Of a stretch of 64,000 bases of DNA, positions 27,861-35,482 are shown piece by piece (the first letter of the stretch is position 1; every line of letters begins with the position of its first letter). Origin of the DNA: Hyphomicrobiales bacterium (GTDB lineage: Bacteria; Pseudomonadota; Alphaproteobacteria; Rhizobiales; Rhizobiaceae); contig UBYX01000022.1 in NCBI GenBank assembly GCA_900469955.1, forward strand, positions 1 to 64,000, written 5' to 3'. The notes under the pieces are model-generated. The model ran no database searches, was not told the origin of the DNA, and worked only from the letters and a program-made list of their open reading frames with translations. Position numbers and translations under genes: made by a program.

Positions 27861-28217
27861 ATGCGTCTTCTGTTTCTCTGTCTCGGTTGGCTGTTCGTCG
27901 CGCTCGGCGTGGTTGGCGCGTTCCTGCCGGTCCTGCCCACAACCCCTTTCCTGTTGCTGGCGGTCGCCTGTTTCGCCCGCTCGTCGCCGCGGCTTGAAGC
28001 GTGGATGCTCGACCATCCGAAATTCGGGCCGCCCCTCAGAGACTGGCGGGAAAGGCGCGCCATTCCACGCAAGGCCAAGATTGCCGCAGTGGTAATGATG
28101 ACCGCCAGCTACGCGATCTTCTGGTTTGGCACCTCGCCGCCTTTCTCTCGGGCGGCTATGGTTGCGGCACTGATGATCGCGCCGGCGATCTTCGTGGTAA
28201 CCCGTCCGAACGCATAA
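27861..28217 (+). CDS. DUF454 (YbaN-family) inner-membrane protein
   Basis: A protein of 118 residues with the DUF454 signature: a first hydrophobic segment ending GVVGAFLPVLPTTPFLLLAVACFARSSPR, then a conserved HPKFGPPLRDWRE loop and two further helices. The family is widespread in proteobacteria and without assigned biochemical function. Its stop codon is 2 bases from the stop of the convergent hmuV gene, so there is no space for a terminator. Confidence 0.9.
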   Translation: MRLLFLCLGWLFVALGVVGAFLPVLPTTPFLLLAVACFARSSPRLEAWMLDHPKFGPPLRDWRERRAIPRKAKIAAVVMMTASYAIFWFGTSPPFSRAAMVAALMIAPAIFVVTRPNA

Positions 28218-28219
28218 GG

Positions 28220-29002
28220 TCAGCGATGCCGCGATTGCGGCAGGACGTAAGGAATGGCGGCTGCCGGCAGACGTCCGACCGCCCCGGCAATCCCGTAGAC
28301 GCTCGCAATGATCCCGTCATTGACCGTTTCCTGGCAGGGACCTTCCGCGACAACCCGGCCATGGTTCAGGACCACCAGGTGGTTGGCGAACTCGGCCGCC
28401 AGGTTGAGGTCGTGCAGGATGGCGAGCACGATGCCGCCGGCCGATGCAAAATCGCGGGCGATTTCCAGCACGGAAATCTGATGGCCGAGATCGAGGCTCG
28501 CGGTCGGCTCGTCGAGGAAAAGCGCCCGCGGCACGCCGTCCGCAACCGGTTGCGGCACCTGGGCGAGAGCGCGGGCGAACTGGACGCGCTGCTGCTCCCC
28601 GCCCGACAGCGACGGATAGGGCCGACTTTCGAAACCGCGCAATCCCACCCGTGAAAGGGCCTGGCGCGCCTGCTCCGTCGGGTTGAGTGCGCCCTGCGCC
28701 ACCGCCCCCATGCGGACGATCTCAAGCGCGGTAAAGGGAAAGGCGAGCTGTGTCGCCTGCGGCAGGACGGCCCGGCGTTTGGCAAGATCGGCCGGCTGGC
28801 AGAGATCCATGCCGGTTCCATAGTAGGAGACGAAACCCGTATCTGGCTTCATCTCGCCCGAAAGCACCTTCATCAGCGTCGATTTTCCGGCGCCGTTCGG
28901 GCCGATGATCACGGTGAACTGACCGGGCCTCAGGTCAATCCCCACGTTGTCGAGCAGCTTGCGGCCGGACCGCGCCACGGTGATATGTTCGGCGGAGATC
29001 AT
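28220..29002 (-). CDS. hmuV: Haem ABC transporter ATP-binding protein HmuV
   Basis: An ATPase of 260 residues of the FecE/BtuD/HmuV class. Walker A GPNGAGKST is at 34-42, the signature reads LSGGEQQRVQFARALAQVPQP and Walker B RALFLDEPTASLD. It energises haem import across the inner membrane with HmuU and HmuT. The start overlaps the hmuU stop by 4 bases (ATGA), the usual coupling in this operon. Order hmuT-hmuU-hmuV is as in other rhizobia, but hmuS is missing. Confidence 0.95.
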   Translation of the reverse strand: MISAEHITVARSGRKLLDNVGIDLRPGQFTVIIGPNGAGKSTLMKVLSGEMKPDTGFVSYYGTGMDLCQPADLAKRRAVLPQATQLAFPFTALEIVRMGAVAQGALNPTEQARQALSRVGLRGFESRPYPSLSGGEQQRVQFARALAQVPQPVADGVPRALFLDEPTASLDLGHQISVLEIARDFASAGGIVLAILHDLNLAAEFANHLVVLNHGRVVAEGPCQETVNDGIIASVYGIAGAVGRLPAAAIPYVLPQSRHR

Positions 29003-30087
29003 GGCATGTCCCGCATATGAAGGCCGTTCTTGCCGAGGAGCAGGAAGAGAAAGACCGGGGCGCCGAAGAGCGCCGTAATCACGCCGATCGGCAATTCCGC
29101 CGGTGCGGCAACGGTTCGCGCAACGCTGTCTGCAATCAGAAGCAATGCTCCGCCCCCGATCGCCGAACCCGGCAGCAGGAAACGGTGCGATGGCCCCATG
29201 GTCAGCCGCAGGAGATGCGGCACGACGATGCCGACGAAACCAATCGAGCCGGCGACCGCCACGGTCGAACCGCAGGCCGCAGCGACCGCGACGATGATGA
29301 TCCGCTTCAGCCGTTGCACCGGAATGCCCATATGGAAGGCGGCGGCATCCCCAAGGACAAGGGCGTCAAGCCCGCGCGCCACGAAGGGAATGATGACCAG
29401 GACGGCGGCGATGAACGGGAGGATGGAAAATACCCGCCCGAAGGTGGCGCCGCCGAGCGAGCCGAGGCTCCAGAAGGTGATGTCGCGAAGCTGCCGGTCG
29501 TCCGCCATGACGATCATGAGGCCCATGATGGCGGCAGAAAGCGCGCCGATCGCAATGCCCGAAAGGATCAGCGTCGTCGTGGAGGTCCGGCCGTCGCGGG
29601 TGGCGATGAGATAAAGCATCAAGGTGTTGAAGAGCCCGCCGAAGAAGGCCATCAGCGGCAGGAATTGGTTCCCGAGCAGCATGGAGACCGGCGCCAGTAC
29701 CGTGTTGCCGAGCACGATTGCCGCGACGGCAGCAAGGCCTGCCCCCGAAGTGACGCCGACGATGCCGGGATCGGCAAGAGGATTGCGGAAGAGGCCCTGC
29801 ATCATCGCGCCGGAGACCGCAAGCCCCGCCCCGACCAGAAGCCCAAGTGCCGTGCGCGGCAGGCGCACCGCCTCGAGGATCACTCTTTCCTGTGTCGAGA
29901 GACTGTCGCCATTGCCCGTAACATAAACCCAAAGATCACGCAGGCCGACGCCGGTCGGCCCCACGCCGAGGGAAATCACGCAGGCGACGACAAGCATCGC
30001 CCCGAGCAGGATGAGGACCAGGACGCCCTGCTGGGTCCGGTCGCCGTCAGCCGCCGCGCGGAAGGGCATCGCCAGCGCCTTCGTCAT
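28999..30087 (-). CDS. hmuU: Haem ABC transporter permease HmuU
   Basis: A FecCD-family permease of 362 residues with about ten helices. Conserved family stretches are LPRTALGLLVGAGLAVSGAMMQGLFRNPLADPGI and the C-terminal GFVGIVVPHLLRL with ELPIGVITALFGAPVFLFLL. It forms the inner-membrane channel of the haem importer. Its ATG overlaps the hmuT stop by one base and its 3' end overlaps hmuV by 4 bases. Confidence 0.95.
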   Translation of the reverse strand: MTKALAMPFRAAADGDRTQQGVLVLILLGAMLVVACVISLGVGPTGVGLRDLWVYVTGNGDSLSTQERVILEAVRLPRTALGLLVGAGLAVSGAMMQGLFRNPLADPGIVGVTSGAGLAAVAAIVLGNTVLAPVSMLLGNQFLPLMAFFGGLFNTLMLYLIATRDGRTSTTTLILSGIAIGALSAAIMGLMIVMADDRQLRDITFWSLGSLGGATFGRVFSILPFIAAVLVIIPFVARGLDALVLGDAAAFHMGIPVQRLKRIIIVAVAAACGSTVAVAGSIGFVGIVVPHLLRLTMGPSHRFLLPGSAIGGGALLLIADSVARTVAAPAELPIGVITALFGAPVFLFLLLGKNGLHMRDMP

Positions 30088-30971
30088 CAGTTGATCGCTC
30101 CGGGATAGATCTGCGCGGCGAGCGAGCGGACGGCCTCGGGTGTGCGCGGTCCGAAGCCCAGTAGAAGAAGGCCGTCCATGGAAATCAGCGCCTTGTTGGC
30201 AGCAGCGGGCGTGGTCTGCATGGAGGGAATGGCGAAGACCTGCTCAGGGGTCAGATGGTGGCTGCCGCGCGCCATGGAGAGGATGACATCCGGCTGAGCA
30301 CCGATCACTGCTTCGTCCGCGAGCGGCTTGTACCCGTTGATCGTCGGCGCGGCATTGATACCGCCGGCCATCTCGATCACCGCGCCGGCCTCCGTATCCG
30401 CGCCACCGGCCATCACGCGATTGTTCGAAAGCGACAGCACGAAGAGGACCTTCTTCTTAGGCCCCGGCACTTTCGCGACGTCTTCGGCGAGTGCCTTGAG
30501 ATCCTGTTCAGTTTTGACGGCGAGCGTCTCCGCCTTGTCCGCAAGCCCCACGGCAGCCCCCACGTCTCGGATCTTCTGGCCGATCTTGTTGGCCTTTGGC
30601 GGCGTCGCAATCACGACCATCGGCACTTCGCTGGCTTTCAGGATTTCCAGCACCGGCGGCGGCCCGGACCCTTCTTCCATCAGGATCAGGTCCGGCTTCT
30701 GGCCGAGAATGCCTTCCGCCGAAAGCTGCCGCATGTAGCCGACATCCGGCTTGGCGTTTGCCGCATCGGGATAGAAGCTGGTGGAATCCCGCGCCACGAT
30801 GCGGTCCTGCGCGCCGAGTGCGTAGAGGATTTCCGTGATCGTGCCGCCGATCGAGACGATGCGTTTGGCTTCGGGATTACCTTTGTCGGCCGCCATCGCG
30901 CCTCCCGTGACGAGCGTCGCTCCGAAAACAACGGCTGCGAACAGCCTGCCGAAGGTGAAGGAAGATCCCAT
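30087..30971 (-). CDS. hmuT: Haem ABC transporter periplasmic binding protein HmuT
   Basis: A protein of 294 residues with a signal peptide (about 1-28) and a class III periplasmic binding fold. RIVSIGGTITEILYALGAQDRIVARDSTSFYP is the typical HmuT/FepB-type opening and includes Tyr at the position used as haem ligand in relatives. It captures haem delivered by a TonB receptor and hands it to HmuUV. First gene of hmuTUV, divergent by 163 bp from a haem monooxygenase gene; the shared region holds a dyad that may be the iron-responsive operator. No TonB receptor gene is in the window. Confidence 0.95.
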   Translation of the reverse strand: MGSSFTFGRLFAAVVFGATLVTGGAMAADKGNPEAKRIVSIGGTITEILYALGAQDRIVARDSTSFYPDAANAKPDVGYMRQLSAEGILGQKPDLILMEEGSGPPPVLEILKASEVPMVVIATPPKANKIGQKIRDVGAAVGLADKAETLAVKTEQDLKALAEDVAKVPGPKKKVLFVLSLSNNRVMAGGADTEAGAVIEMAGGINAAPTINGYKPLADEAVIGAQPDVILSMARGSHHLTPEQVFAIPSMQTTPAAANKALISMDGLLLLGFGPRTPEAVRSLAAQIYPGAIN

Positions 30972-31041
30972 GATACTCTGCCCCTTTCTTGCCCAAGCCG
31001 AGGCGCAATATGCCTCTCATCCGAATACCCTACGCCAATAA

Positions 31042-31060
31042 CTTGAGTTGACTACGCAAG
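31042..31060. promoter_or_regulatory. Dyad in the haem-gene divergent region, candidate iron-responsive operator
   Basis: CTTGAGTTGACTACGCAAG is symmetric at 7 of 9 base pairs around 31051. It includes TGA-N9-GCA, one base away from the TGA-N9-TCA iron-responsive operator used by RirA in rhizobia, and a TTGACT that could be a -35 element. It lies between hmuT and the haem monooxygenase gene. The regulator is inferred. Confidence 0.45.
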
Positions 31061-31134
31061 TTTTTTCGGCTTTTCAAGAGCACCGGCCGCAGATATCTTG
31101 AGCCGAAAATGAAACTTTTTGTGAGGGACGATCA

Positions 31135-31479
31135 ATGTATATCGCGATGAACCGCTTCCGCGTCGTGCCGGGGTATGAAGAGGCTTTCGAAACCATCTGG
31201 CGCAGCCGCCAAGGGCGCCTCGCGGAACTGCCGGGTTATATCGAATTCCACATGCTGAAAGGCCCGAAGGCCGAAGATCACACGCTTTATGCGTCCCACA
31301 CCGTATGGGAGAGCTTCGAACATTTTCAGGCATGGACCAAGTCGGAACAGTTCCGCGCGGCGCACGCCAAGGCCGGCGAGAACCGGGGCAAGGTCGAATA
31401 TCTCTCCGGACCGCATTTCGAAGGTTTCGAAGTCATCATTCATGAAGACCGCAACGGCGTTCGCGCCGACGCAGCCTGA
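31135..31479 (+). CDS. IsdG-type haem-degrading monooxygenase (HmuQ-like)
   Basis: A protein of 114 residues of the antibiotic-biosynthesis-monooxygenase fold. The IsdG/HmuQ catalytic residues are in place: Asn6 (MYIAMNRF), Trp67 and His77 (FQAWTKSEQFRAAH), numbering nearly identical to IsdG Asn7/Trp67/His77. It should open the haem ring oxidatively and release iron in the cytoplasm. It diverges from hmuTUV and precedes hutX by 9 bases, so uptake, cytosolic carrying and breakdown of haem are encoded together. GTGAGGGACG lies before the ATG. Confidence 0.88.
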   Translation: MYIAMNRFRVVPGYEEAFETIWRSRQGRLAELPGYIEFHMLKGPKAEDHTLYASHTVWESFEHFQAWTKSEQFRAAHAKAGENRGKVEYLSGPHFEGFEVIIHEDRNGVRADAA

Positions 31480-31488
31480 GGTCAGCAG

Positions 31489-32010
31489 ATGAACGCCGTT
31501 TCTGAAATCAAGACGAACCGTCGCGACCGAGCTATCGCCGCCCTTGCCGAAAAGCCCGACGGCGTCGTCGAGGCGATCGCGGCAAACGCGGAGGTGACTC
31601 CTGCCGAAATCCTGGAGATTCTCCCCCAAGGTGCCGCAATCATCGTCGGCAAGGAGCATTTTTTCGACATCTGGTCCGAAATGACCGGCTGGGGCAAAGT
31701 CCTCTTCATCGTCCATACCGACGATATCGTATTGGAGGCGGAGGGAAGCCTGCCCGTCGGTTCCGAGGGCCATGGCTGGTTCAACATTCACGGCGACAGC
31801 CCGATCGGCGGTCACATCAAGAAGGACAATTGCGCTTCGGTGACCTTCGTCGACCGTGCCTTCCACGGCCGCCGCTCGTGCTCGGTCTGGTTCATGAACC
31901 AGGAAGGTTCGGCCATGTTCAAGGTCTTCGTCCGCCGCGACGAGAACCGTGATCTGATCACCGAACAGCTTCAAAAATTCGAGGCGCTGCGCGAGCGCTA
32001 CAAAGCCTGA
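31489..32010 (+). CDS. hutX: Cytosolic haem utilisation carrier HutX
   Basis: A protein of 173 residues of the HutX/HuvX family (ChuX-like). Conserved stretches are EILEILPQGAAIIV, MTGWGKVLFIVHTDDIVLEAEGSLPVG, GHGWFNIHGDSPIGGHIKKDN and GRRSCSVWFMNQEGSAMFKVFVRRD. The family binds haem in the cytoplasm and delivers it to degrading enzymes; here the likely partner is the monooxygenase encoded 9 bases upstream. It takes the position normally held by hmuS in rhizobial haem loci. Confidence 0.92.
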   Translation: MNAVSEIKTNRRDRAIAALAEKPDGVVEAIAANAEVTPAEILEILPQGAAIIVGKEHFFDIWSEMTGWGKVLFIVHTDDIVLEAEGSLPVGSEGHGWFNIHGDSPIGGHIKKDNCASVTFVDRAFHGRRSCSVWFMNQEGSAMFKVFVRRDENRDLITEQLQKFEALRERYKA

Positions 32011-32058
32011 GGTCCACGGCTCGGGCCGAGGTCGTTTAGCCCGAGCCGGAAAATTTGC

Positions 32059-32083
32059 GGAACGAGTCGGCTCTTCCGCAGTT
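32059..32083 (+). promoter_or_regulatory. Candidate EcfG/RpoE2 general-stress promoter of the GFA-family gene
   Basis: GGAAC at 32059, 18 bases, GTT ending at 32083. The ATG follows 8 bases later, so transcription would begin near the start codon and give a leaderless mRNA. Because of this closeness it is the least certain of the eleven sites. Confidence 0.4.
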
Positions 32084-32091
32084 AGCCGCTT

Positions 32092-32499
32092 ATGGCAATA
32101 AAGACTGAATGGACCGGAGGATGTCTCTGCGGAAAGCGACGTTACCGCTTTCGAAGCCCTCCCTCCTCCGCCGGCTTCTGTCATTGCACCATGTGCCGCC
32201 GCGCCACTGGCGGACCCTTCGCCTTCCTGGTGCGTATCGAGGAGGGTGATCTTGAATGGCGCGGCGAGCCACCCGCCATCTATCGCTCTTCGCCGATCGC
32301 GCAGCGGGGCTTCTGTCCGGACTGCGGCAGCCCGCTTTTCCTGAAATACGACGACGACGGCCGCTTTCGCGTGACGGGCGGCACGCTTGATCATCCGGAA
32401 ACGATCGCTCCCGCCTATCACTACGGGATCGAAAGCCGCCTGCCCTGGATGGATTGCGACAATGGGCTTCCTGAAGAAAAGACCCGGGAAAGCTTTTGA
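32092..32499 (+). CDS. GFA-family (glutathione-dependent formaldehyde-activating enzyme-like) zinc protein
   Basis: A protein of 135 residues with the GFA/CENP-V zinc pattern: Cys11 and Cys13 (GGCLCG), Cys30, Cys32 and Cys35 (FCHCTMC) and Cys75 and Cys78 (GFCPDCGSPL). One zinc is structural and the other potentially catalytic. Family members bind glutathione adducts, but the original formaldehyde activity is disputed, so the function is uncertain. There is no strong Shine-Dalgarno before the ATG. A candidate EcfG promoter ends 8 bases upstream, which would make the message leaderless. Confidence 0.88.
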   Translation: MAIKTEWTGGCLCGKRRYRFRSPPSSAGFCHCTMCRRATGGPFAFLVRIEEGDLEWRGEPPAIYRSSPIAQRGFCPDCGSPLFLKYDDDGRFRVTGGTLDHPETIAPAYHYGIESRLPWMDCDNGLPEEKTRESF

Positions 32500-32505
32500 G
32501 CCGGC

Positions 32506-32736
32506 TCAGAGTGCCGGCACCCATTTCCAGAAAACCCCCTCCATCCTTTCCGGATAATATTTGAACTCGCATTCGAACCGACGGCCATAGGCTTCGGCGG
32601 CCTTGAGCGCCTGCTCGCTCACCGGCTTCATGCCGGTGCCGGGCGCGAACCAGTCCTCCATGAGATCATCGGGGACATAGACCCCGATCCGAAGCGGCAA
32701 AGCGGTCAATGTTGCATCCAGTTCTTCCGGCGGCAT
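32506..32736 (-). CDS. Small conserved-type protein of unknown function (76 residues)
   Basis: A 76-residue acidic protein with no signal peptide or membrane segment. It contains VYVPDDLMEDWFAPGTGMKPVSEQAL and ends with an aromatic-rich FWKWVPAL. I do not recognise the family. GGAGAGGAAG precedes the ATG with good spacing. The gene follows the NAD(P)H-dependent oxidoreductase gene on the same strand by 18 bases, so the two are likely co-transcribed. Its 3' end is 6 bases from the GFA-family stop codon. Confidence 0.7.
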   Translation of the reverse strand: MPPEELDATLTALPLRIGVYVPDDLMEDWFAPGTGMKPVSEQALKAAEAYGRRFECEFKYYPERMEGVFWKWVPAL

Positions 32737-32754
32737 GGTCTTCCTCCTCTCCAG

Positions 32755-33864
32755 CTATTTCGAGCGTGGTTCCCGCAAACGCTCACCCGCACCGATTTTA
32801 TGCCCGGCCTGCTTGGCGAGCACCGCCTCCAGCAGCGTTCGGGCCGCGTTACGGATTTCCTCCTGAATGGCCTTATCCCTGTCGAGCGCCTCGTGGCTGG
32901 TAGCGTAAGGCTCGAAGTAACCGATGTAGCGGTCGAACTCCGCCAGGGGACCTGCGGGAACAAGATGCATGAAACGCAGCCAGTCGGAAAGGCTGCGGCG
33001 AACATTCTCGGCACCTTCCACATCTCCGTGGCTGATGACCGAGTAAAGCCGGCCCTCGAGATGGCGCGGATAGCTCCATCCTCTCATCTCGATTTCCTTG
33101 GCTTCCTTGGCGTGCTTGCCGTGGGTGGTCGTGGGATCGGGATTGCCCCCGTCGGCGCAGACCAGCCGATCCATCATCAGCTTGACCGGCGAAGAGACCT
33201 GATACCAGTTGACCGGCGTAATGATCATGATCCCGTGCGCCTCCACCCACAGCGGATAGATTTCGTTCATCCAGTCATGCACCTGCCCCAGCGAATAATT
33301 CGGATAACAGGAGCACGGCCAATGACAGAGCGCCGCCGAGGTTGAAAAGCAGGCCTTGCACGGATGAATGTGCCGGCCATATTCCGAAGTCAGACGACTG
33401 AGATCCAGGAGTTCGACGGACACCTGCGGCGCCTGCCGCAGCACCTCCTCCGCGATCTTGATCAGCCGGTAGGTTTTCGAAAGCTCGCCCGGACAGGTGT
33501 GTTCGGTTCTGGACGACCCGCTGATCAAGAGAAACCGCCGAGGCCCTGTGATGTCCTCATGCCGCGCCTGCGCGGCATGGATTGCATCGCGCGCCGCCAG
33601 CCAGTCAGTAGCAAGGTCATAGTCCGGGTCGGCAAACTCCGGCCCGGCCCGCCGGGTCTTGGGGCTCTTGCGGGAATTGAAATAAGCATCCCAGGCGGCA
33701 TTCGCGACGCGGTCCAGTTCCACGGAGAGCGGGGCATATGCCCGGTCCTGAAACTGGTTCAGGAACCGTTTTTTGAACTCCGTTTCGTCAAGACGCGGAC
33801 TGGGGCTGCCCTTGCGGGGTTCAAGATCGTGTTTTTGGGTGGGATCGGTCGGAGTGAAAGCCAT
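32755..33864 (-). CDS. NADPH-dependent FMN reductase/flavodoxin-fold protein with long N-terminal extension
   Basis: A protein of 369 residues. After about 105 residues of polar, predicted helical N-terminus comes a flavodoxin-like domain: FLLISGSSRTEHTCPGELSKTYRLIKIAEEVL (FMN phosphate loop) and MIITPVNWYQVSSPVKLMMDRLVCADGG (isoalloxazine contact). A Cys-rich insertion, HPCKACFSTSAALCHWPCSCYPN, lies near 165-190 and could bind metal or form disulfides. This is unusual for simple FMN reductases but seen in the iron-sulfur-flavoprotein-like branch. Substrate unknown. It is probably transcribed with the downstream 76-residue gene. Confidence 0.85.
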   Translation of the reverse strand: MAFTPTDPTQKHDLEPRKGSPSPRLDETEFKKRFLNQFQDRAYAPLSVELDRVANAAWDAYFNSRKSPKTRRAGPEFADPDYDLATDWLAARDAIHAAQARHEDITGPRRFLLISGSSRTEHTCPGELSKTYRLIKIAEEVLRQAPQVSVELLDLSRLTSEYGRHIHPCKACFSTSAALCHWPCSCYPNYSLGQVHDWMNEIYPLWVEAHGIMIITPVNWYQVSSPVKLMMDRLVCADGGNPDPTTTHGKHAKEAKEIEMRGWSYPRHLEGRLYSVISHGDVEGAENVRRSLSDWLRFMHLVPAGPLAEFDRYIGYFEPYATSHEALDRDKAIQEEIRNAARTLLEAVLAKQAGHKIGAGERLREPRSK

Positions 33865-33877
33865 GGATCATACCGGG

Positions 33878-33910
33878 AAAACAAAAGGCGAGCGTCCCGT
33901 AACGCTCGCC
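33878..33910 (-). terminator. Rho-independent terminator of the DUF3008 gene
   Basis: On the minus strand GGCGAGCGT (from 33910), a 6-base loop and ACGCTCGCC (to 33887) are followed by TTTTGTTTT. A perfect 9-bp stem 24 bases past the stop codon. Confidence 0.85.
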
Positions 33911-33933
33911 CGATCTTCAAAGTTCCAGAGTGC

Positions 33934-34122
33934 TTAATGATGTGCGACGTGCTCCGGCTTTCCCTTGCGCTTCGTCGACGCCATCTTGTCGAGTTCTTTT
34001 TCGCTCATGGATTTCTCCATGCTCTTCGAAGCTCCCTTGAGCTCGCTTTTCTTGATATCGCCGCGCTTGGCGGCAAGCGCCGCACCGGCGGCCTTCTGCT
34101 GTGCTTTCGATTTTGCAGGCAT
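33934..34122 (-). CDS. DUF3008 family small basic protein
   Basis: A 62-residue, Lys/Ala-rich protein starting MPAKSKAQQKAAGAALAAKRGD, the hallmark of the DUF3008 family. The middle is Lys/Ser/Glu-rich and the end His-rich. It is probably disordered or helical and soluble, and its function is unknown. It has a good Shine-Dalgarno (GAGGAGG), its own terminator, and a GGAAC-N18-TT promoter upstream, so it should be induced by the general stress response. The divergent 85-residue gene has the same promoter type. Confidence 0.85.
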   Translation of the reverse strand: MPAKSKAQQKAAGAALAAKRGDIKKSELKGASKSMEKSMSEKELDKMASTKRKGKPEHVAHH

Positions 34123-34152
34123 GTCTACCTCCTCGGTTTTATCCTCGAAAAC

Positions 34153-34177
34153 AACATGCCGGCACCGCTTTGGTTCC
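34153..34177 (-). promoter_or_regulatory. Candidate EcfG/RpoE2 promoter of the DUF3008 gene
   Basis: Minus-strand GGAAC (34177-34173), 18 bases ending in G, then TT (34154-34153), 31 bases before the ATG. It matches the alphaproteobacterial general-stress consensus. Confidence 0.7.
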
Positions 34178-34189
34178 AGATTTTGACGC

Positions 34190-34214
34190 GGAACATGTGG
34201 TCCATTGACGGGTT
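34190..34214 (+). promoter_or_regulatory. Candidate EcfG/RpoE2 promoter of the 85-residue acidic protein gene
   Basis: GGAAC (34190-34194), 18 bases, TT (34213-34214), 56 bases before the ATG. It is back-to-back with the DUF3008 promoter, the two GGAAC boxes being 12 bases apart. Confidence 0.7.
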
Positions 34215-34269
34215 GTTCTGATGAGTTGCCGCGCGTCGGCGGCGCGAGATCTCAGAAAGGGACCCAACC

Positions 34270-34527
34270 ATGAACGACAAACGCAAGAGCGCAACTGACA
34301 GTGACTCCTCCCGTTTCGAACAGGAGGGACGGGAAAGAGTGGAGGATGCCCTTCACGCGCAGGTGGATATGACCAATCAGGAAGCGATAAAGGAAGCCTC
34401 GAGGCTTGGCGGCGGCGATACCTATCTGGTCGAAGCCGATCTTGAAGACCGCGATCAGCGCGAGGACACCGACCAGCCGGATGGCCGCGCCAGCCCGATG
34501 GCGAACGCCGACAACCCGGAACGCTGA
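34270..34527 (+). CDS. Small acidic, probably disordered protein (85 residues)
   Basis: A highly charged protein without membrane or signal segments. It contains ALHAQVDMTNQEAIKEASRLGGGDTYLVEADLEDRDQ, and most of the rest is Asp/Glu/Arg/Ser. I do not recognise the family. It is preceded by a GGAAC-N18-TT promoter and AAAGGGACC before the ATG. It lies 85 bases upstream of the nucleotidyltransferase gene, which has its own candidate promoter. A stress-protection role is plausible from regulation only. Confidence 0.75.
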   Translation: MNDKRKSATDSDSSRFEQEGRERVEDALHAQVDMTNQEAIKEASRLGGGDTYLVEADLEDRDQREDTDQPDGRASPMANADNPER

Positions 34528-34554
34528 CCTTCCTGATCCGGAAAGGGTCGAAGC

Positions 34555-34580
34555 GGAACCTACAGGCATACCTGAGTGTT
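34555..34580 (+). promoter_or_regulatory. Candidate EcfG/RpoE2 promoter of the nucleotidyltransferase-phosphoesterase pair
   Basis: GGAAC (34555-34559), 19 bases, TT (34579-34580), 32 bases before the ATG at 34613. It overlaps no coding sequence, starting 27 bases after the preceding stop codon. Confidence 0.65.
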
Positions 34581-34612
34581 CCCCTGCGCGAGCCGAGATT
34601 GGGAGAGCTTTG

Positions 34613-35482
34613 ATGAATGCCGAAGCCAATGCCGCGCTGACCCTGGCCCCGAGGTCCGGGAAGGACGCGCTGAAGAACGAGCCGGACATGGAGGTGAAAG
34701 CTTCGCCGACCCTTGCGGATGCCGATTCGGAATCCTTCGTCGCCGAGGCTCTGGAGGATCTGGTCAATTGCCACATCCCGTTCCTTTTGGCCGGCACTTT
34801 CGCGGTCAGCGCCTATACCGGCATTTCGCGCCCGACCAAGGATCTCGATATCTTCTGCCGGGCGGGCGACTACGCCCGCATCCTCGCCCATTTCAAGGAA
34901 AAGGGTTACGAGATCGAAGTGGAAGACGACCGCTGGCTCGGCAAGGTAAAAAAAGGGCGACACTTTTTCGACGTGATCTTCGCCGGCTCGAACGGCACCA
35001 TGCCGATCGGCGACACCTGGTTCGAAAACGCCCGGCAGATCGAGATGAACGGCCACAAGGTGCGCATCATCGCGCCGACCGAACTTGTCTGGTCGAAATG
35101 TTTCGTGCAACTCCGCCACAGATATGATGGCGGCGACATCGTCCACGTCATCCTTCGGGCGCATGATCAGATCGACTGGCAGCGGCTCCTGAACCACATG
35201 GAAGTTCATTGGGAAGTGTTGCTTATCCACCTCCTGAACTTCCGCTGGATCTACCCGACCGAGCGGGACAAGGTGCCGGACTGGCTGCTGGACGAGCTGC
35301 TCGACCGGTTGAAGGCTCAGCGGGAACTGCCGCTGCCGCAGATGAAGATCTGCCGCGGCCGCATGTTCAGCCGGGTGGATTTCGAGATCGACGTCAAGGA
35401 ATGGGGTTTTGCGGACGTCGGCGGCGAAGGCGAATTGCGTGAAGGCGTCAAAGAGGAAATGGCCCAAGGAGGACCAGCGTGA
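34613..35482 (+). CDS. Nucleotidyltransferase-fold protein (Pol beta-like superfamily)
   Basis: A protein of 289 residues. After a 40-residue polar lead comes a minimal nucleotidyltransferase core: FLLAGTFAVSAYTGISRPTKDLDIFCR, with metal-binding Asp77 and Asp79, and a probable third carboxylate, Asp120, in GRHFFDVIFAG. The rest is helical with conserved Trp/His residues (VHWEVLLIHLLNFRWIYP). It resembles nucleotidyltransferases annotated beside HEPN/AbiEii-like proteins, but no such partner is here. Instead the stop overlaps the GTG of a metallophosphoesterase by 4 bases. A transfer-and-removal pair acting on nucleotides, RNA ends or an antibiotic is possible. GGGAGAG precedes the ATG. Confidence 0.82.
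   Translation: MNAEANAALTLAPRSGKDALKNEPDMEVKASPTLADADSESFVAEALEDLVNCHIPFLLAGTFAVSAYTGISRPTKDLDIFCRAGDYARILAHFKEKGYEIEVEDDRWLGKVKKGRHFFDVIFAGSNGTMPIGDTWFENARQIEMNGHKVRIIAPTELVWSKCFVQLRHRYDGGDIVHVILRAHDQIDWQRLLNHMEVHWEVLLIHLLNFRWIYPTERDKVPDWLLDELLDRLKAQRELPLPQMKICRGRMFSRVDFEIDVKEWGFADVGGEGELREGVKEEMAQGGPA

Noticed and set aside
29017-30108. Plus-strand frame opposite hmuU
   Set aside because: Antisense shadow rich in Arg/Asp/Gln; hmuU is unmistakable.
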